This document shows, in pieces, positions 24,226 through 31,739 of a DNA stretch of 39,983 bases. The stretch is from Flavobacteriales bacterium TMED191. Its GTDB lineage: Bacteria; Bacteroidota; Bacteroidia; Flavobacteriales; TMED113. A program made the translations under genes and the position numbers. Numbering within the stretch: the stretch's first letter is position 1; the number at the start of each line of letters is the position of its first letter. The stretch is taken from positions 1 through 39,983 of the forward strand of contig NHIO02000057.1 of the NCBI GenBank assembly GCA_002171975.2, in the 5' to 3' direction. Under the pieces are notes generated by a model. It was not told the DNA's origin and did no database searches. It saw nothing but the letters and a program-made list of their open reading frames with translations.

Positions 24226-26394
24226 ATGAAAAAGATTCAAATTGACATAAATAAAAACTTACATGATTTTTTTGGCTTTAAAAAATTCAAAGGCAATCAG
24301 GAAAAAGCAATTACTTCTATTTTAGAGGGCCACAATACCTTTATTATTATGCCAACTGGTGGTGGGAAATCATTATGCTATCAATTACCCTCGCTTATTT
24401 TAGACGGTGTTGCTATAATTATATCTCCATTAATAGCCCTAATGAAAAATCAAGTAGATTCAATAAGAAGTTATTCTAAGAATCATGATATTGCTCACTT
24501 TTTCAACTCAACACTAAATAAAAACGAAATACAGCAAGTTATGAATGCTGTAACCAGTGGAAAAACTAAATTATTATTCGTAGCACCAGAGACAATTAGT
24601 AAAGAAAAAAATTTTGCTTTTTTTAAAAGTTTTCAAATTTCTTTTTTTGCAGTAGATGAAGCTCATTGCATTTCTGAATGGGGACATGATTTTAGACCCG
24701 ATTATAGAAAACTTAAAAACACGATTGCAAAGATTGGAACTAAACCTATAATGGCATTAACTGCTACAGCAACAGAAAAAGTGAAAAAGGATATTATAAA
24801 AAATTTGGGTATAGAAAATAACAACTTATTTATTTCATCCTTTAATCGTCCTAATCTAAATTACAAAATACAAACAAAGGAAAATATAGATAAAGATATA
24901 ATTAAATATATTAAACTTCATGAGGGAAAATCTGGTATAATTTATTGTCTTTCACGGAAAAAGGCTGAAGAAGTATCTGAGATTTTAAATCTAAATAATA
25001 TTAAAAGTCTACCCTACCATGCTGGACTAGAACAATCTGTTCGGAGAAAAACACAAGATGCTTTTTTAATGGAGGATATTGATGTTGTGGTAGCAACTAT
25101 TGCATTTGGAATGGGTATTGATAAACCAGATGTTAGATTTGTTATTCACTACAATTTACCCAAAAGTTTAGAAAACTACTATCAAGAAACAGGAAGAGCC
25201 GGCAGAGATGGAGGTGAAGGGAATTGTATTTTATTTTATGACCCTTTAGATGTAGAAAAATTCGAAGCTTTTAATTCTAAAAAAAACATATATGAAAAGG
25301 AAATTAGTACACAATTATTAGAAGAAATTGTGGCCTATATTGAAAGTTCTGACTGTAGAAGAAAAAAATTACTACACTATTTTGGAGAGGAATACCAAGA
25401 TCATCATTGTAAACAAAAATGTAATAATTGCAATATCAAAAAAAATTTAAAAAATGTACAAAAAGAATTACAATTGATTTTAGAAACCATCCAAGAATCA
25501 TCAAATAAATTTAACTCGCAACAAATAACTCAAATACTTCACGGCTTATCAAATAATATAAATAATTGTAAAATCAACAACCTAAAAAATTTTAATAAGG
25601 GAGAAAAAATAGAAACCTTCGAAATACAACAAATAATTAGAAAAGCTATCGTTGGAAATTTAATTACCAAAAATACTGAATCATACGGAACACTTTTAAT
25701 TACCGAAGAAGGGGAAAGTTTTCTAAAAGAACCATACGAATTCAGAATAATGGATAAAATATTAAATACAAATCCATCAATAACATCTTCACACGTGTCA
25801 ATCGATAATAATCTTATTTATATTTTAAAAAAAATACGTAAAAAAATTTCGGAGTTGAAAAATATCCCTCCTTTTATAATATTTCAGGATCCTTCCTTAG
25901 AAGACATGTCAATACAATATCCTACAACCATGGAAGAACTTCGAAATATTATTGGCGTAGGCAAAGGAAAGGCTGAAAAATATGGTAGTGAATTTATTGT
26001 TGCAATAAGAAAATACGTAGATGAAAATAATATTGAAAGAGCACAAGATTTTGTTGTCAAATCAAAACCTAAAAAGAATGATTTAAAAATTTTTATTATC
26101 CAAAGTGCTGATAGACAACTTGAATTTGATGATATAATTGATCAAAAAAATATTAGTTCTGATATTTTATTGGATGAAATTGAAAACATTGTGAATTCAG
26201 GTACCAAAATCAATATTGACTATCATATTAATGACATTTTAGATGATCAACAACAAGAAGAAATACGCGACTATTTTCTAAATGAAGCTGAAAATGACTC
26301 TATATCCAATGCTGAAAAATATTTTGAGGGAGAATACGATGAAGCTGAACTGAGATTAGTTAGAGTTAAGTTGTTTTCAGACCTAGCAAATTAG
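24226..26394 (+). CDS. recQ: ATP-dependent DNA helicase RecQ
   Basis: 722 residues. Walker A TGGGKS (44-49), DEAH box (144-147), the RecQ aromatic loop ISEWGHDFRPDY, and the QETGRAGRDG motif VI. The zinc-binding subdomain has its four Cys in CRRKKLLHYFG...CKQKCNNC. A winged-helix region and an HRDC domain (~555-605, TTMEELRNIIGVGKGKAEKYG) follow. The C-terminal ~110 residues form an acidic tail (ending ISNAEKYFEGEYDEAELRLVR), longer than in E. coli RecQ but usual in Bacteroidetes. Its 3' end overlaps the M20 amidohydrolase by 29 nt on the other strand. Confidence 0.95.
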   Translation: MKKIQIDINKNLHDFFGFKKFKGNQEKAITSILEGHNTFIIMPTGGGKSLCYQLPSLILDGVAIIISPLIALMKNQVDSIRSYSKNHDIAHFFNSTLNKNEIQQVMNAVTSGKTKLLFVAPETISKEKNFAFFKSFQISFFAVDEAHCISEWGHDFRPDYRKLKNTIAKIGTKPIMALTATATEKVKKDIIKNLGIENNNLFISSFNRPNLNYKIQTKENIDKDIIKYIKLHEGKSGIIYCLSRKKAEEVSEILNLNNIKSLPYHAGLEQSVRRKTQDAFLMEDIDVVVATIAFGMGIDKPDVRFVIHYNLPKSLENYYQETGRAGRDGGEGNCILFYDPLDVEKFEAFNSKKNIYEKEISTQLLEEIVAYIESSDCRRKKLLHYFGEEYQDHHCKQKCNNCNIKKNLKNVQKELQLILETIQESSNKFNSQQITQILHGLSNNINNCKINNLKNFNKGEKIETFEIQQIIRKAIVGNLITKNTESYGTLLITEEGESFLKEPYEFRIMDKILNTNPSITSSHVSIDNNLIYILKKIRKKISELKNIPPFIIFQDPSLEDMSIQYPTTMEELRNIIGVGKGKAEKYGSEFIVAIRKYVDENNIERAQDFVVKSKPKKNDLKIFIIQSADRQLEFDDIIDQKNISSDILLDEIENIVNSGTKINIDYHINDILDDQQQEEIRDYFLNEAENDSISNAEKYFEGEYDEAELRLVRVKLFSDLAN

Positions 26395-27574
26395 CAACAG
26401 TCAAATAACTCATCAATCCAACCCCTATTTCTAAACTTTTTTCATCAATATCAAAATAAGGTGTATGAACAGAGTGGGAAATATTTTTAATCTTATTACC
26501 GACGCCGATGCGAAAAAAACAAGAGGGAACCTGCTGAGAAAAGTATGAAAAATCTTCTGAAGCCATTCTAATATCCAATTGCTTAACAAGCTCAGGATTT
26601 AGAAATTGTTGACTCCATTTCACACATGCTTCTGTAAGATTAACATCATTAAATAATACAGGATATCCTTTTTTAATTTCAAGCTCACAAATTGTTTTAT
26701 ACTTATGTTGTATTTTTTTTGCTTCATCTATAATAATATCATGTGCTAGTTTTCTAAAATTCATATTTAAGGTTCGTAAAGTACCCGAAATCTTAGCTTC
26801 TTCAGGTATAACATTGGAAGCACCATAAGCATGAAAATCTCCAAATTCTAGTATGTATTTTTCCTTAAAATTTAATTTAGAAACTTCTTGTTTGATATTA
26901 AGTATAAGTTCTGCAGATGAAGTAATTGGATTAATCACACTATTTGGTAATGCTGCATGCCCTCCTCGACCTTTCATTAAAACATATAATTCATCACAAG
27001 CAGCCATATACTGACCACTGCGAAAACCTACATTTCCGACCTCCATTTCTGGCAAAACATGTAAAGCCAACATTTTATCAATTTTAGGCTTTAACAAAAC
27101 TCCACTTTCAATCATTAATGAAGCACCACCAGGCAACTTTTCTTCTGCGGGTTGAAAAATAATTTTAATGGTTCCAATTAATTTATTTCTTAATTCATTC
27201 AAAACTATAGCAACTCCTAAAGCAATAGCAGAGTGTGCATCATGACCACAGGCATGCATGACTCCATCATTAATTGATTTATAAGTGACATTATTTTTCT
27301 CTTGAATAGGAAGTCCATCCATATCAGCCCGAACCCCAATTACTTGACTTGATGGATTATTACATTTAATAGTAGCAACTACACCATAACCAGCAATATT
27401 AGAGGAATATGATATATTGTTTTTCTTTAAAATTTTGCAAATAAAATCTGATGTCTTTTTTTCCTGAAAAGATAATTCAGGATGCTGATGAATCCATCTT
27501 CTATATGAAACAACATCATGAAAAATGGATTGTGTTATTGACTTTATTTGGTTTTTTATATCTTCGCTAAGCAC
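26366..27574 (-). CDS. M20 family amidohydrolase (N-acyl amino acid / hippurate hydrolase type)
   Basis: 402 residues. Zinc ligands lie in MHACGHDAHSAI and QPAEEKLPGGASLMIESG, and a further His in MASEDFSYFSQQVPSC; the dimerisation domain has GRGGHAALPN. This is the HipO/AbgB-like branch of M20 peptidases that removes acyl groups from amino acids, cytoplasmic with no signal peptide. Substrate unknown. It ends 29 nt inside recQ on the opposite strand, the longest 3' overlap in this window, and starts 38 nt from the divergent MBL-fold gene. All the expected metal-binding motifs seem intact. Confidence 0.9.
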   Translation of the reverse strand: MLSEDIKNQIKSITQSIFHDVVSYRRWIHQHPELSFQEKKTSDFICKILKKNNISYSSNIAGYGVVATIKCNNPSSQVIGVRADMDGLPIQEKNNVTYKSINDGVMHACGHDAHSAIALGVAIVLNELRNKLIGTIKIIFQPAEEKLPGGASLMIESGVLLKPKIDKMLALHVLPEMEVGNVGFRSGQYMAACDELYVLMKGRGGHAALPNSVINPITSSAELILNIKQEVSKLNFKEKYILEFGDFHAYGASNVIPEEAKISGTLRTLNMNFRKLAHDIIIDEAKKIQHKYKTICELEIKKGYPVLFNDVNLTEACVKWSQQFLNPELVKQLDIRMASEDFSYFSQQVPSCFFRIGVGNKIKNISHSVHTPYFDIDEKSLEIGVGLMSYLTVANLLGLKTT

Positions 27575-27612
27575 ATTAGATTGTTTAGAATTTTACTAAA
27601 ATAATTAAAGAG

Positions 27613-28254
27613 ATGATAATTAAAAAATTTACATTCAACTCATTTCAAGAAAATACATATATCATAAGTGATAATAACAAATGTATGATTATTGATCCCG
27701 GCTGTAATACAAAAGCTGAAGAAAATATACTGGCTGAATATATATTATCTAATAATTTATCTCCTGTGGAGCTAATAAATACTCACTGTCACTTAGATCA
27801 TATTTTTGGAAATAATTTTATTGCGAATAAATATAACTTAACCCCTAAAATGCATAAAAAAGATTTACCATTATTAACAAATGCAGTGAACATTGCTAAA
27901 CAATATCATGTACATTTATCACCCCCTCCATTAAATGTTAAATTTATCGACGAAAATGATTCTATCCAATTAGGTGAAACTTTATGGCAAGTCATTTTTA
28001 CTCCTGGGCATGCCCCCGGACACATTTGTCTATTTAATAAATCATATAACAAAATTATTGCTGGAGATGTATTGTTTTACATGAGTATCGGTCGAACAGA
28101 CTTACCTCTATGTAATCATGAAGATTTAATTAATAGTATCAAACAAAAGTTATTTAATTTAGATGACACTGTGGAAGTTTATTGTGGTCACGGTCAAAAC
28201 ACAAGTATTGGATTTGAAAAAGAACATAATCCATTCTTGAAACAAACTAATTAA
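27613..28254 (+). CDS. MBL-fold metallo-hydrolase (glyoxalase II-like)
   Basis: 213 residues, the size of the short glyoxalase II-like proteins. The metal motif THCHLDH is followed by a His in TPGHAPGH and an Asp in IAGDVLF; the C-terminal CGHGQNTSIGFEKEHNPFL fits the same group. Members often hydrolyse glutathione or other thiol esters, but a true GloB role cannot be assumed because the C-terminal helical domain of glyoxalase II is absent. The stop overlaps the kmo gene by 8 bases on the opposite strand. It is transcribed alone, with a short 38-nt divergent region before it. Confidence 0.88.
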   Translation: MIIKKFTFNSFQENTYIISDNNKCMIIDPGCNTKAEENILAEYILSNNLSPVELINTHCHLDHIFGNNFIANKYNLTPKMHKKDLPLLTNAVNIAKQYHVHLSPPPLNVKFIDENDSIQLGETLWQVIFTPGHAPGHICLFNKSYNKIIAGDVLFYMSIGRTDLPLCNHEDLINSIKQKLFNLDDTVEVYCGHGQNTSIGFEKEHNPFLKQTN

Positions 28255-29593
28255 TAATATCTAAAATTTGTTGCTCTATATTTTTGCGCTTTAATTCTTC
28301 TAAACTATAATCGCTAGTTAAATTATTAGTCTTCATTATATCCAACATGATTTTGTTTTGAACTTTTCCAAGTTTCAAAGCTTCGCTGTATCTTATATTA
28401 CTAAATGTCACCATTGAATAAAGAGGGATCCATTTTTGAGGATGCATATTCGAAAACCATTCTTCGATTTTCTTTTGAAGTAAAAAGCTTTTGTCAGCAG
28501 TTTTATCTTGCATTTCAATAAAATTATGCATAGATAAGTCCTGCATAGCTTCTGTATCAATTTTTCTATTATGCAAAAAATTATCTAAATCTTGATTATT
28601 AAAACTTCTTTTTTGATCTAACCACCTATTCAGTAAAAAACAATCTTCAAAACCCGAATTCATGCCCTGACCATAAAATGGGACAGTAGCATGACAAGCA
28701 TCGCCAATTAAAATTGTATTATTTTCTCTCCAAGAACTACATCTCACATAACCAAGAGGGGAAGTTGGATTAAAAAAGTATTGTTCAGATAAATTCGGGA
28801 TAATTGATTTTAAATCTTTAAAGTATTTAACGAAAACACCATCTACATCATTTGAGTTTTTTATTGAATCAAAGGAATTCAAACCTTTATTTGGAGCAAA
28901 AAGAGTGCATGTAAATGTTCCATCTAAATTTGGGAGTGCAATTACCATAAATGATTTTCTAGGCCAAATATGTAAAGCTTTATTATCAATTTTATGCGTA
29001 CCATCATCATTTGCAGGTATTGTTAATTCTTTATATGAAGAATTGATGAACTTAACCGAACTTTTTATTGTTTTAGATAACTCAACCATTTTTTTTCTAA
29101 TTACTGAGCCTGCACCGTCAGCACCAAAAATGAAATCAAATCTTAAATTAGAATTATCAGAAAAAAACAAAGTATTTGTTGTTGGATTAATACTAATACA
29201 ATGTTTATTAAAAGAAAATTTAACTGAATCTTTTTCAGCAATATTCATTAATTTTGAATTTAACAAATGCCTAGAAATAGAATAAATAGCTTCTGAATCC
29301 TTACCGTATTGTTGCTCTGTTAAATCTCCATGAATAGAATGCATAATACGTTTATACATAGGCATAGCAATTTTTAAAACAGATTGTTCAATACCTATTT
29401 TACTGAGAGCATTAATACCTCTATTTGACAATGCTAAATTAATAGATCTACCAGCACTATTATCGTCTAGTCTAATATCATCTCTTTTATCAAAAACTGA
29501 CACAGCTGCACCTTGTCTACTTAAATAAATAGATAATAAACTTCCTACCAAACCACCACCAACAACTGCAATATTTTTATTTTTTAAATGCAT
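28247..29593 (-). CDS. kmo: Kynurenine 3-monooxygenase
   Basis: 448 residues, FAD-dependent aromatic hydroxylase. GxGxxG motif VVGGGLVGS (10-18), DG motif FIFGADGAGSVIRK, and the second FAD motif ILIGDACHATVPFYGQGMNSGFEDC, which is nearly the Kmo consensus. It hydroxylates L-kynurenine with NADPH and O2 to 3-hydroxykynurenine. I start at ATG 29593, which lies 17 nt inside kynU in another frame; the frame is open further upstream but only through kynU. Together with kynU it gives two consecutive steps of tryptophan-to-quinolinate (NAD) synthesis. Tryptophan dioxygenase and HAAO are not in this window. Confidence 0.93.
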   Translation of the reverse strand: MHLKNKNIAVVGGGLVGSLLSIYLSRQGAAVSVFDKRDDIRLDDNSAGRSINLALSNRGINALSKIGIEQSVLKIAMPMYKRIMHSIHGDLTEQQYGKDSEAIYSISRHLLNSKLMNIAEKDSVKFSFNKHCISINPTTNTLFFSDNSNLRFDFIFGADGAGSVIRKKMVELSKTIKSSVKFINSSYKELTIPANDDGTHKIDNKALHIWPRKSFMVIALPNLDGTFTCTLFAPNKGLNSFDSIKNSNDVDGVFVKYFKDLKSIIPNLSEQYFFNPTSPLGYVRCSSWRENNTILIGDACHATVPFYGQGMNSGFEDCFLLNRWLDQKRSFNNQDLDNFLHNRKIDTEAMQDLSMHNFIEMQDKTADKSFLLQKKIEEWFSNMHPQKWIPLYSMVTFSNIRYSEALKLGKVQNKIMLDIMKTNNLTSDYSLEELKRKNIEQQILDIIN

Positions 29594-30848
29594 GCAATAA
29601 TAAATTATAAAATCTAGCAATATCCTCAAATGAATTATATAATGGAGCGACTGCGATTCTCATTACATTGGGGTCTCTCCAATCAATAAACACACCTGAT
29701 TGTCTTAAAAAATCATACACATACTTACCCTTTTTATTAAGTAAGATAGATAATTGACCTCCTCTTTGGCTTGCAGATCCAGGAGTAATTATTTGCAAAT
29801 TCAAATCAGATGATTTTTTATTAAATGAATGAATTGCTCGCTCCAAGTATGTAGACAAATTTATTCTTTTTAGAATTAATTTTTTCATTCCTATTTCATC
29901 AAATAAATCTAAAGAAGCTCTATAAACAGACATTGCAAAAATTGGTGCATTAGAAAGTTGCCAACCTTCAGCAGTCATAACAGGGTCAAATTTTTTTTGT
30001 AAACTAAATCTGTTCTTTAATTTATGACCCCACCAAGCTGATAATCTAAATGGATTTTTTTTTATTTGATCTTCATGAATAAAAATTGTTGAAACATTTC
30101 CTGGGCCTGAATTTAAATACTTATAAGAGCACCAAGCTGCAAAATCTACTCTCCATTGATGTAATTGTAATTCAATATTTCCCGCAGCATGAGCCAAATC
30201 AAAACCAACAATAATACCATGGCTATGACCCTTTTTGGTGATTTTTTGAATATTAAATACCTGGCCAGTATAATAATTAACTCCCCCAATAAATATCATG
30301 CTTAAATGATTTTTATTGTCCTCTATACATTTATATATGTCAGGCTCGGAGATAACACCATTTTCGTCAGAAGGTAAAAAAACAAGCACATCATCAGGAT
30401 TATAACCTTTTAATTGAATTTGACTTTGTAAAATATATAAATCTGATGGAAATAAATGTGGTTCACATAAAATTTTAAATCTCTTTTTTGTAGGTTGATA
30501 AAACGATGTTAATAATAAATGAAGATTAACAGAAAGGCCGTTCATAGTAACTACTTCATTTCTTTTTGCCCCTACAATTTTAGATGTCGATTTTTCTAAA
30601 CACTTGTGATAATCTACCCAAGGAGTTTTAGCCTTGAAATGTCCATCAACCCCTAAATTACTCCAGTCTTCTAAAGACTGATCTAAATAAACATTCTGAT
30701 TCTTCAACTGTAAACCAAGAGAATTGCCTGTAAAATAAATTGCTTGCTTTCCATCAACAATAGGTATATTAAAGTTTTGACGAAGACTATACAATGGGTC
30801 ATTTTTATCCATACTACGTGCAGCTCCAATTGAAAAGACATTATCCAT
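29577..30848 (-). CDS. kynU: Kynureninase
   Basis: 423 residues from the ATG at 30848 (MDNVFSIG); the longer frame to 30893 would add an odd hydrophobic tail and run into the upstream gene. PLP-binding features: TMNGLSVNLH, GFDLAHAAGN with Asp217, and the Schiff-base Lys243 in SYKYLNSGPG, typical of kynureninase; the YFTGNSLGLQ start is also characteristic. It cleaves 3-hydroxykynurenine to 3-hydroxyanthranilate and alanine. It starts 8 nt after the UbiA-like gene and overlaps kmo by 17 nt, so the three are probably one operon. Confidence 0.95.
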   Translation of the reverse strand: MDNVFSIGAARSMDKNDPLYSLRQNFNIPIVDGKQAIYFTGNSLGLQLKNQNVYLDQSLEDWSNLGVDGHFKAKTPWVDYHKCLEKSTSKIVGAKRNEVVTMNGLSVNLHLLLTSFYQPTKKRFKILCEPHLFPSDLYILQSQIQLKGYNPDDVLVFLPSDENGVISEPDIYKCIEDNKNHLSMIFIGGVNYYTGQVFNIQKITKKGHSHGIIVGFDLAHAAGNIELQLHQWRVDFAAWCSYKYLNSGPGNVSTIFIHEDQIKKNPFRLSAWWGHKLKNRFSLQKKFDPVMTAEGWQLSNAPIFAMSVYRASLDLFDEIGMKKLILKRINLSTYLERAIHSFNKKSSDLNLQIITPGSASQRGGQLSILLNKKGKYVYDFLRQSGVFIDWRDPNVMRIAVAPLYNSFEDIARFYNLLLHAFKK

Positions 30849-30856
30849 GATTATTT

Positions 30857-31663
30857 TTATATAAAGAACATTGAACAAAATACAAATAAACACATTATTA
30901 TTGAAAGCCCCTCAACAATTACACCATAAAAAAAATTAGATCTACGTGAATTAGCGAGATACAAAATTAACGATGTTAATTCTATACTAATAAATAATGC
31001 TATGAACATTTCAAGTGATATTACATTGTTTATTATTTCAACAATTAATAAAATTTGAATAACAAATAAGCAGAACCAACCAAAATATTTTGATTTCATG
31101 ATTCCAAATGTATTTGGAATGGTACTAATATTATCAACTTTCATGTCACGAATATCAAAAGGAAGTGATATGACTAGTACAAAAAGAAACCTTTGTATAA
31201 AGTTGCTTATTAAAAAAAAATCGATTTTAATATTAAAATATAATAAAGGCATTAAAAATGTAACATATGACCACACTAGAGCAATTAAAAAAACTTTAAA
31301 AAAAGGAATTGATCTTAATCTAAATAAATGATGTTTATTTGAAATTGCAATGGACATTGGATAAATTATACATATTAAAACAATAGGCATAACTAATTTT
31401 AAAAAATACAAATCATATAATAAAACCGAACATAATAAAAATAAAAGAATGTAAATAAAAGTTCTTTGAGGATTAAAAAAATTATTTTTCAACCTATTAA
31501 AAAGTTGCATATAATTATATGCAAGTAGTGTTGAAAAAAAAATAAAAAATCCCATTTTTATATCACTAATATTAAACAAAAATTCCGTTAATTTATATAA
31601 CGAAAATGAACTACAAGCAACTATAATATTAGTTTTGATTATATAACTTATAAATCGATTCAT
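30857..31663 (-). CDS. UbiA-like polytopic membrane protein (possibly not a prenyltransferase)
   Basis: 268 residues with about eight membrane segments. Its layout resembles the UbiA prenyltransferase superfamily: the second Asp-rich motif is present as DIRDMKVD (D170, D173, D177) followed by STIPNTFG. At the place of the first motif (NxxxDxxxD) it has NYMQLFNRLKN (residues 50-60) with no Asp, so the diphosphate-magnesium site looks incomplete. It may be a degenerate or repurposed member; I assign no reaction. It is first in the presumed UbiA-kynU-kmo operon (8 nt to kynU), and starts divergently from gcvP, 76 nt between start codons. Confidence 0.7.
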   Translation of the reverse strand: MNRFISYIIKTNIIVACSSFSLYKLTEFLFNISDIKMGFFIFFSTLLAYNYMQLFNRLKNNFFNPQRTFIYILLFLLCSVLLYDLYFLKLVMPIVLICIIYPMSIAISNKHHLFRLRSIPFFKVFLIALVWSYVTFLMPLLYFNIKIDFFLISNFIQRFLFVLVISLPFDIRDMKVDNISTIPNTFGIMKSKYFGWFCLFVIQILLIVEIINNVISLEMFIALFISIELTSLILYLANSRRSNFFYGVIVEGLSIIMCLFVFCSMFFI

Positions 31664-31739
31664 AAATGATTTGCTTGCACAACTAATTTACTACAAATTG
31701 CATATTATAATAAAAAAATTAATATAAAATACTAACAAA

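Noticed and set aside
28905..29285. 126-residue plus-strand frame inside kmo
   Set aside because: Antisense shadow; no recognisable domain and the kmo frame is complete.
31664..31739. Possible glycine riboswitch before gcvP
   Set aside because: Only 76 nt separate the divergent starts, and no paired aptamer-like structure is visible.
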